Shown here: one piece after another, positions 58,452-64,000 of the stretch
How positions within the stretch are numbered: the first letter of the stretch is position 1
How the letters are laid out: each line of letters starts with the position of its first letter
Source: Catenulispora sp. EB89
GTDB taxonomy: Bacteria; Actinomycetota; Actinomycetes; Streptomycetales; Catenulisporaceae
DNA length: 64,000 bases
Assembly: GCF_041261445.1 (NCBI RefSeq)
Contig: NZ_JBGCCU010000005.1
Coordinates: 1-64,000, forward strand
Direction: 5' to 3'
Notes under the pieces: model-generated
Told to the model about the DNA's origin: nothing
The model's input: only the letters and a program-made list of their open reading frames with translations
Database searches by the model: none
Program-made: the position numbers and the translations under genes

Positions 58452-59666
58452 CTACCCCCGCAGCTTCCGAGCCCGCGCCCCCAAATACCGCTGCTCAGCG
58501 ATACTCGCCGTCGCCTTCGCCGCGCTCCGGAAGTTCTCATACGCGCCGTCCGTGTCCCCGGCCATCTCCAACAGATGCGCCCGCACCGACAGCAACCGGT
58601 GGTGCCTGGCCATCCGCTCGTCGGCGTCCAGCGTCGCCAGCACCGCGAGCCCGGCCTCCGGCCCCTCGATCTCGGCGAGCGCGACCGCGCGGTTCAACGT
58701 CACCATCGGGTTCGGCGCGATCCGTTCCAGAACCAGGTACAGCGCGTGGATCTGCCGCCAGTCGGTGTCCGCGGGGTCGGTCGCGACAGCGTGCGTGGCG
58801 GCTATCGCCGCCTGCAACTGGTACGTCCCCAACTCCGTGCCGCCCAGCGAGCTCTTCGCCAACTCCAGCCCCTCGGCGATCAGCTCGGCGTCCCACCTGG
58901 TCCGGTCCTGCTCGGCCAGCGGCACCAGGTCGCCGCCCGCCGTCGTGCGCGCCTCGCGCCGGGAGTGCGTCAGCAGCATCAGCGCCAGCAGCCCGGTCAC
59001 CTCGCCGTCGTCGGGCAGCTGCGCGTGCACCATCCGGGTCAGCCGGATCGCTTCGGTCGCCAGGTCGACACGGTCCAGGTCGGTGCCGGACGACGCGGTG
59101 TAGCCCTCGTTGAAGATCAGGTAGAGCACGTGGAGCACGACCTGCAGCCGCTCCTCGCGCTCCGGCCCCGCCGGGAGCTCGAACCGGCTCCCGGCCGCCC
59201 TGACGCGCTGCTTGGCCCGGCTGATCCGGGCCGCCAGCGTGGCCTCCGGGACGAGGAACGCGCGGGCGATCTCGGCCGTCGTCAGGCCGCCGACGGCGCG
59301 CAGCGTCAGCGCGGTCTGCGAGGCCGCGGTCAGCGTCGGGTGGCAGCACAGGAAGAGCAGGACCAGGGTGTCGTCGGTGTCCGGGACCTCGTCCGGGACC
59401 ACCTCGGAAGCCCAGACCTGCTCTTCCCGTTCGCGCCGTGCCGAGTCGCTGCGCACCTGGTCGATGAGCCGGCGGGAGGCGACCGTGGTCAGCCAGCCGC
59501 GCGGGTTGTCCGGCAGGCCCTGGGCCGGCCACTGGACCGCGGCGGCCAGGACGGCCTCCTGCACCGCGTCCTCGCAGCCCTCGAACCGGCCGTACCGGCG
59601 GACCAGGGCGCCGAGGACCTGCGGGGTCAGCTCGCGGAGCAAGTCCTCGATCGCCGGTGCTGTCAT
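58452..59666 (-). CDS. ECF42-type RNA polymerase sigma factor with C-terminal helical domain
   Basis: A 404-aa ECF sigma factor. Region 2 is RRYGRFEGCEDAVQEAVLAAAVQWP ... PRGWLTTVASRRLIDQVRSD; region 4 is LRAVGGLTTAEIARAFLVPEATLAARISRAKQRV. The long C-terminal domain (about 185-400) is helical with TPR-like repeats, including YLIFNEGYTASSG and LLAEIEG/AVALAEIEGPEAGLAVL, as in the DUF6596 region of ECF42. The overlap (ATGA) with the DGPF gene upstream is the hallmark pairing of ECF42. The DGPF-family proteins are probably its targets. Confidence 0.93.
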   Translation of the reverse strand: MTAPAIEDLLRELTPQVLGALVRRYGRFEGCEDAVQEAVLAAAVQWPAQGLPDNPRGWLTTVASRRLIDQVRSDSARREREEQVWASEVVPDEVPDTDDTLVLLFLCCHPTLTAASQTALTLRAVGGLTTAEIARAFLVPEATLAARISRAKQRVRAAGSRFELPAGPEREERLQVVLHVLYLIFNEGYTASSGTDLDRVDLATEAIRLTRMVHAQLPDDGEVTGLLALMLLTHSRREARTTAGGDLVPLAEQDRTRWDAELIAEGLELAKSSLGGTELGTYQLQAAIAATHAVATDPADTDWRQIHALYLVLERIAPNPMVTLNRAVALAEIEGPEAGLAVLATLDADERMARHHRLLSVRAHLLEMAGDTDGAYENFRSAAKATASIAEQRYLGARARKLRG

Positions 59667-60034
59667 GCCTCCAATTGTCCATCGGAGAACATGACCTGGC
59701 GCACCTCCACCCCGAGCCCGTCGATCGAGGCGTCCGGGATCTGCGAGGCCAGCTCGACGGCCCGCGCCTTGTCCTCGACGTCGACCAGGTAGAAGCCGCC
59801 CAGGTACTCCTTGGCCTCCAGGAACGGGCCGTCGGTGACCACCGGCTGACTGTTGCGGACCCGCACCACGGCCGCCTGCGACGGGTCGACCAGCGCCTGG
59901 GTCAGGATCAGCTCCCCGGAGTCCTTCAGGGACTGGATGAACCGGCCGTGGCCCTCGCCGAGCCCGGCCTTCTCCTCGTCGGTCAGCGCGTCCAGCACGG
60001 CGGGGTTGATGTGCAGACTGATCAGGAACTTCAT
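59663..60034 (-). CDS. DGPF/YCII-related protein, partner of ECF42
   Basis: A 123-aa ferredoxin-like fold protein of the YCII/DGPF family: MKFLISLHINPAVLDALTDEEKAGLGEGHGRFIQSLKDSGELILTQAL, then VTDGPFLEAKEYLGGFYLVDVEDKARAVELA, with the conserved DGPF segment. These are typical partners of ECF42 sigma factors; their molecular role is unclear. ATG 60034 follows AAGGAGTGATGAG. Its stop overlaps the sigma start by four bases. Confidence 0.93.
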   Translation of the reverse strand: MKFLISLHINPAVLDALTDEEKAGLGEGHGRFIQSLKDSGELILTQALVDPSQAAVVRVRNSQPVVTDGPFLEAKEYLGGFYLVDVEDKARAVELASQIPDASIDGLGVEVRQVMFSDGQLEA

Positions 60035-60084
60035 CTCATCACTCCTTGTGTCACGGTCGCCCGGTGGCGCCCTTCCACCCGGTT

Positions 60085-60111
60085 GTCGGAGCCGCCGCCG
60101 CGTCCTTGACA
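60085..60111 (-). promoter_or_regulatory. Possible ECF42-type promoter for the DGPF-sigma operon
   Basis: On the minus strand TGTCAA (60111-60106), 17 bases and CGAC (60088-60085) lie 51 bases before the DGPF start. As I recall, ECF42 promoters have a TGTCGA-like -35 and a CGA-containing -10. The match is partial. Confidence 0.25.
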
Positions 60112-60198
60112 TCCTCCTCCGAACCGACGTCAAGAACCGGCGGGCCGCTCCGACAGCCCGGTGAAGACATCGGGAAGTCGAGAAGAGGAGACACGGAG

Positions 60199-61794
60199 AT
60201 GCGTACGAACCGGGCCTGGCTGGGACTGACACTCCTCATGCTGCCGACACTGCTCGTCGCGATGGACATGACCGCGCTGATCCTCGCGCTGCCGCACCTG
60301 AGCGCCGACCTCGGCGCCAGTGCGGTGCAGCAGCTGTGGATCAGCGACAGCTACGGCCTGATGGTCGCCGGCATGGTCATCACGATGGGCACGCTCGGCG
60401 ACCGCATCGGACGCCGCCGGCTGCTGCTGACCGGCGCCTCGGCCTTCGCGGTGCTCTCGGTGGTGGCGGCGTTCTCGGTGAACCCGCTGATGCTGATCGT
60501 CGTGCGGGCGCTGCTCGGGATCGCCGGGGCCACCCTGGCGCCGTCCACACTGGCGCTGATCACGAACATGTTCCACGACGACCGCTCCCGCGGCCGCGCC
60601 ATCGCGATCTGGGCCACCTGCCAGTTCACCGGCGGCGCGGTCGGCCCGGTGCTGGCCGGGTTCCTGCTCCAGCACTTCTGGTGGGGTTCGGTGTTCCTGG
60701 CGGCGGTGCCCGCGATGGTGCTGCTGGCGGTGGCCGGCCGGTTCGTGCTGCCGGAGTTCCGCGGCTCGCGGGCCGGCCGGCTGGACCCGGCGAGTGTCGG
60801 GCTGTCGCTGGCCGCGGTGCTGCTGATGGTCTACGGGATCAAGCAGCTGACCGTGGCGCACGCCGTGGCCGTCCCGGTGGCGACGCTGGCGATCGGGGCG
60901 GGCCTGGGCGTGGTCTTCGTCCGCCGGCAACTCCGCCTGCCCGCGCCGCTGCTGGACCTGCGGCTGTTCCGCAGCCGTCCGTTCACTGCGGTCCTGATCG
61001 CGCTGGTCTTCGCGGGTCTGGCGATGGCCGGGGTCGGGCTGCTGGTCACGCAGTACCTGCAGGGCGTGCTCGGGCACGGGCCGATGGCCGCGGCGATCCT
61101 GTTCGCCCCGATGGGCCTGGGCGTCGCGGTCGGCACCATGACCGCGCCGACTCTGACCCGCCGGATGAAGCAGCCGACCGCGATCGCCGGCGGCCTGGCG
61201 CTGTCGGCCGTCGGCGGGCTGCTGCTGACCGTGGTCCACGGGGCGGGCACCCTGCCGATCCTGATGATCGCCATCGCGGTGCTGGCCTTCGGCGCCGGTC
61301 CGTTGTTCGCGCTCGGCACCGGACTGGTCATCGGCAGCGTCTCGCCGGAGCGCGCCGGCAGCGCGGCCTCCATGTCCGAGACCGGCAACTACTTCGGCGG
61401 CTCCCTCGGGCTCGGGCTGCTCGGCGCGGCCGCGGCCGTCGTCTACCGGGCCCACGCCCACGGGACCTCCGACTCTCTGGCCGCCGCGCTCGCCGCGAGC
61501 AGCCGTCAGGGCGCGACGCAGGCGTCTGCGACGCTCGACACGGCCCGCGCGGCGTTCACCGCCAGCCTGCACGTGACCGGACTCGTCGCAGCCGTGATCT
61601 TCGCGGCCCTGTCGGTAGTGGTGTTCGTGATGCGGCCGGCCGAGTCGCGGTCGCAGTCTCAGCCCGAGTCGCAGTCGCAGTCGCAGTCGCAGTCGCAGTC
61701 GCAGCCGGAGTCGCAGCCGGAGCCGCAGCCGGAGGAACCGGCCCGCACCAGCACCGAAACGGCCGTCCCGGAGCCGGTGGCGGCCTCCCATTGA
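60199..61794 (+). CDS. MFS drug exporter, DHA2 (14-helix) family with Ser-Gln tail
   Basis: A 531-aa exporter: LLVAMDMTALILALPHLSADLGASAVQQLWISDSYGLMVAGMVITMGTLGDRIGRRRLLLTG contains helix 1 and motif A, and AIAIWATCQFTGGAVGPVLAGFLLQ gives motif C. It resembles SmvA/QacA-type quaternary-amine exporters. The C-terminal 45 residues are a low-complexity Ser/Gln/Glu/Pro tail (SQPESQSQSQSQ) from a hexamer repeat. GAGGAGACACGGAG precedes the ATG. Divergent from the DGPF/ECF42 operon, so sigma control is possible. Confidence 0.92.
   Translation: MRTNRAWLGLTLLMLPTLLVAMDMTALILALPHLSADLGASAVQQLWISDSYGLMVAGMVITMGTLGDRIGRRRLLLTGASAFAVLSVVAAFSVNPLMLIVVRALLGIAGATLAPSTLALITNMFHDDRSRGRAIAIWATCQFTGGAVGPVLAGFLLQHFWWGSVFLAAVPAMVLLAVAGRFVLPEFRGSRAGRLDPASVGLSLAAVLLMVYGIKQLTVAHAVAVPVATLAIGAGLGVVFVRRQLRLPAPLLDLRLFRSRPFTAVLIALVFAGLAMAGVGLLVTQYLQGVLGHGPMAAAILFAPMGLGVAVGTMTAPTLTRRMKQPTAIAGGLALSAVGGLLLTVVHGAGTLPILMIAIAVLAFGAGPLFALGTGLVIGSVSPERAGSAASMSETGNYFGGSLGLGLLGAAAAVVYRAHAHGTSDSLAAALAASSRQGATQASATLDTARAAFTASLHVTGLVAAVIFAALSVVVFVMRPAESRSQSQPESQSQSQSQSQSQPESQPEPQPEEPARTSTETAVPEPVAASH
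61648..61735 (+). repeat. Hexanucleotide repeat encoding a Ser-Gln tail
   Basis: Tandem CAGTCG-type hexamers (with CCGGAG variants) encode the SQSQSQ/PESQ end of the exporter. The run is perfect for about five units near 61676-61701. It is prone to length change by slippage. Confidence 0.8.
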
Positions 61795-61981
61795 GATCCG
61801 TCCGTATGGGTGACTTTTCGAGGTTCCTTTCACAAAGCTCTGACCTGCGGAGACAGTGAGTCAGGGCACGGTCTTCCAGGCGGGGGAGGCTTTCGCCCGG
61901 AAGATGTAGTCCGGTTTACGACCGATGGCTGGAAAGTGTAGAGCTTGCGGTGGTTCGCACCTCCAACGTCAGGGAGCTTCA

Positions 61982-62221
61982 ATGAGCATCCGCAAAACCC
62001 TCGTGGCCGTGGCCTGCGCCGCGTTCGCGGTCCTGGGCACTGCCGGCACCGCCTCCGCCTCCGGCGCGGGCGCGATCGGCAGCGCGTTCGGCTCGCCCGG
62101 TCTGCTGTCCGGCAACGTGATCCAGATCCCGGTCAACATCCCGATCAACGTGTGCGGCGACAGCGTCGGCATCCTGGCGGCGCTGGTCGGCAGCGCCGGC
62201 AACGTCTGCGTCAACCGCTGA
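61982..62221 (+). CDS. Chaplin, short secreted amyloid-type surface protein
   Basis: A 79-aa chaplin. Signal peptide 1-26 (VAVACAAFAVLGTAGTASA) precedes one chaplin domain, GSAFGSPGLLSGNVIQIPVNIPINVCGDSVGILAALVGSAGNVC, with the two conserved Cys (VCGD and NVCV) that form an intramolecular disulfide. In Streptomyces such proteins coat aerial hyphae. Being short and without a sortase signal it is a secreted short chaplin, which needs long chaplins elsewhere for anchoring. CAGGGAGCTTCA precedes the ATG. A terminator follows. Confidence 0.93.
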   Translation: MSIRKTLVAVACAAFAVLGTAGTASASGAGAIGSAFGSPGLLSGNVIQIPVNIPINVCGDSVGILAALVGSAGNVCVNR

Positions 62222-62238
62222 CGTTCTCCACGCTCCCA

Positions 62239-62271
62239 AGGACCCCGGGCCACCTGTGGCCCGGGGTCCTG
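62239..62271 (+). terminator. Terminator after the chaplin gene
   Basis: AGGACCCCGGGCCAC and GTGGCCCGGGGTCCT pair around CT, a very GC-rich stem without a T run. Confidence 0.7.
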
Positions 62272-62360
62272 CCGTGCCCGCCGCCGGGGCCTCATGGTTT
62301 GCCATATCCGGCAGCGCGGGAGAGCGTTGTTCGGGAGTCTGTTCTCAAGGAGGCGCACGG

Positions 62361-63752
62361 ATGTCGCACAGCCACAGCGAACGCGATCTGAGCGGGGACG
62401 TGGACGTCAACCCGCTGTTCGCCCGGCCGGGGGAGTTGCGCAGCCGGCCCCGGACCCGGCTGGCCGACCTGCCGATGCTGCCCGAGACCGCCTACCAGGT
62501 GGTGCACGACGAGGCCATGCTCGACGGCAACGCCCGGCTGAACCTGGCGACGTTCGTCGGCACCTGGATGGACGACCAGGCACGCCGGCTGTACCTCGAA
62601 GCCTTCGACAAGAACATGATCGACAAGGACGAGTACCCGAGCACCGCCGCGATCGAGGAGCGGTGCTGGCGGATCCTGGCCGACCTGTGGCACGCCCCGG
62701 ACCCGGCGCGCGCCATCGGCACCTCGACCATCGGCTCCTCCGAGGCCTGCATGCTCGGCGGCCTGGCGTTCAAGCGGCGCTGGCAGGAGGCGCGGCGCGC
62801 GGCCGGCAAGCCCGCCGACCGGCCGAACCTGGTGATGAGCTCGGCGGTGCAGGTGGTGTGGGAGAAGTTCTGCAACTACTGGGACGTCGAGGCGCGCTAC
62901 GTCCCGATCACCGAGGAGCACAAGACGCTCGACGGCACGGACCTGAAGTCCTATGTCGACGAGAACACCATCGGCGTGGTCAGCATCCTCGGCGTCACCT
63001 ACACGGGCATGTACGAACCCGTGCTGAAGGTCAGCCACGCCCTGGACGAGATCCAGCGCGAGACCGGCCTGGACATCCCGATCCACGTCGACGGCGCCTC
63101 CGGGGCCATGGTCGCCCCGTTCCTGCAGCCGCACCTGGAGTGGGACTTCCGGGTCCCGCGCGTGGCCTCGATCAACACCTCGGGCCACAAGTACGGGCTC
63201 GTCAACCCGGGCCTGGGCTGGGTCCTGTGGCGGGACCGGGACCTGCTGCCGGAGAGCCTGGTGTTCAAGGTGAGCTACCTGGGCGGCGAGATGCCGACGT
63301 TCGGCCTGAACTTCTCGCGCCCGGCCGCGCAGGTGCTGGTGCAGTACTTCCAGTTCCTGCGGCTGGGCCGGCTCGGGTACCACGAGGTGCAGAAGGCCTC
63401 CCAGGACGTCGCGAAGTACCTCGCCGACCGGATCGGCGCGATGGACGCCTTCGAGCTCTGGAACGACGCCTCCGACATCCCCGTGTTCGCCTGGCGCCAG
63501 AAGCCCGGCCACGGGCCCAACTGGACGCTGTACGACGTCTCTGACCGGCTGCGGATGAAGGGGTGGCTGGTGCCGGCGTACCCGATGCCGGACAACCTGG
63601 CCGACACGGTGGTGCAGCGCGTGGTGATCCGGAACGGGATGAGCATGGATCTGGCCACGAACCTGCTCGCCGACATCGAGGAGGCGGTCGCCTACCTCGA
63701 CAAGCTGACCCAGCCGCTGCCGGATGTCGAACGCTCGGTGTTCCACCACTGA
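62361..63752 (+). CDS. gadB: Glutamate decarboxylase
   Basis: A 463-aa PLP enzyme converting glutamate to GABA and CO2, consuming a proton, used for acid resistance. Diagnostic: PLFARPGE, MLDGNARLNLATFVGTWM, IGTSTIGSSEACMLGGLAFKRRW, IHVDGASGAMVAPF, and SINTSGHKYGLVNPGLGW with the PLP-binding Lys (at about 63191-63193). The Arg-x-x-x-E/G motif VSYLGGEMPTFGLNFSRP follows. Full length for the family. CAAGGAGGCGCACGG precedes the ATG. The GABA/glutamate antiporter is not in this window. Confidence 0.95.
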   Translation: MSHSHSERDLSGDVDVNPLFARPGELRSRPRTRLADLPMLPETAYQVVHDEAMLDGNARLNLATFVGTWMDDQARRLYLEAFDKNMIDKDEYPSTAAIEERCWRILADLWHAPDPARAIGTSTIGSSEACMLGGLAFKRRWQEARRAAGKPADRPNLVMSSAVQVVWEKFCNYWDVEARYVPITEEHKTLDGTDLKSYVDENTIGVVSILGVTYTGMYEPVLKVSHALDEIQRETGLDIPIHVDGASGAMVAPFLQPHLEWDFRVPRVASINTSGHKYGLVNPGLGWVLWRDRDLLPESLVFKVSYLGGEMPTFGLNFSRPAAQVLVQYFQFLRLGRLGYHEVQKASQDVAKYLADRIGAMDAFELWNDASDIPVFAWRQKPGHGPNWTLYDVSDRLRMKGWLVPAYPMPDNLADTVVQRVVIRNGMSMDLATNLLADIEEAVAYLDKLTQPLPDVERSVFHH

Positions 63753-63791
63753 GCCGCGAGTACTGACAGGCAGAGCATCCCGGGGCCCTTC

Positions 63792-64000
63792 TCAGGCCGC
63801 GTGCTCGGCGAGGAGCCCGGTCATCAGCGCCAGCCACTCCGCCGGCCGCTCGGCGAACGGCAGGTGCCCGGTGGCGATCCGGGCCAGGCGCGCGCCGGGG
63901 ATCTTCCTCGCCAGCTCCTCGTGCAGGTGCGGGGAGACCAGCGGGTCCGCGGTGGTGGAGATGACGAGCGTCGGCGCGGTGATCGAGGCCAGGTCGCCGC
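63792..64000 (-). CDS. Alpha/beta hydrolase, C-terminal part (truncated by window end)
   Basis: Only the last 68 codons are inside the window. They read GDLASITAPTLVISTTADPLVSP, HLHEELARKIPGARLARIATGHLPFAERP and end EWLALMTGLLAEHAA. The TAPTLVI strand, the Asp of TADPLV and the His of TGHLPF are the acid and base part of a serine hydrolase triad; the nucleophile lies outside. Reaction not predictable. Confidence 0.8.
   Translation of the reverse strand, partial: GDLASITAPTLVISTTADPLVSPHLHEELARKIPGARLARIATGHLPFAERPAEWLALMTGLLAEHAA

Overview
This 64 kb window comes from a high-GC, Gram-positive chromosome and reads as a mycelial actinomycete. The evidence is a chaplin gene, a SepX/GlpR-like division protein, three ECF sigma factors of actinobacterial type (two ECF41-like, one ECF42-like), two MmyB-type regulators, a Methyltransf_19 (DUF574) methyltransferase, and very strong G/C third-position bias. 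The mix of CWB2 cell-wall proteins, sedolisins and chaplins makes a Catenulispora-like organism my best guess, but the sequence alone does not prove it. No prophage, insertion sequence, CRISPR array or biosynthetic core enzyme is visible.

Layout. 1-5.3 kb is core-genome: the 3' end of a 5S rRNA with its terminator, a secreted serine beta-lactamase-like hydrolase, tRNA-Ala, a sepX / GNAT acetyltransferase / mog block, tRNA-Phe, a YccF membrane protein, tRNA-Asp, tRNA-Glu and tRNA-Lys. 5.3-16.8 kb holds stand-alone enzymes and regulator-target pairs: BAAT-type lipoprotein, cytidine deaminase, ECF41 sigma/LUD pair, two XRE-cupin regulators, DHA2 exporter, SDR/MmyB pair, two methyltransferases, and a Tat-exported polysaccharide-lyase-like protein. 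16.9-23.4 kb is a cell-surface block, all on the minus strand: two paralogous beta-propeller/CWB2 proteins, an LCP ligase and a coupled membrane protein. 23.4-42.6 kb is a run of compact divergent regulator-target modules (HxlR, MarR, TetR, AraC, ArsR-like), many with visible palindromic operators between the partners. 42.6-46.7 kb groups aldose epimerase, an atypical glucose-6-phosphate dehydrogenase and a sugar porter. 46.8-53.3 kb has an MmyB/alcohol dehydrogenase pair, a second ECF41 sigma with an apparently perfect autoregulatory promoter, an Rnl2-type RNA ligase, and a secreted sedolisin. 53.5-58.4 kb is a tightly coupled three-gene operon: an unknown 543-aa protein, a MoxR-type AAA+ ATPase and a HExxH/VWA protein. 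58.4-64 kb has an ECF42/DGPF pair, an exporter, a chaplin, glutamate decarboxylase and a truncated alpha/beta hydrolase.

How it works together. Most of the window is local gene control: a one-component regulator faces the enzyme or exporter it probably controls. The parts that best deserve follow-up are the MoxR-VWA operon with its unrecognised first gene, the ECF41 promoters, the 15-bp periodic array in front of a MarR-controlled exporter, the RNA ligase, and the glucose-6-phosphate dehydrogenase with a changed substrate-site residue.
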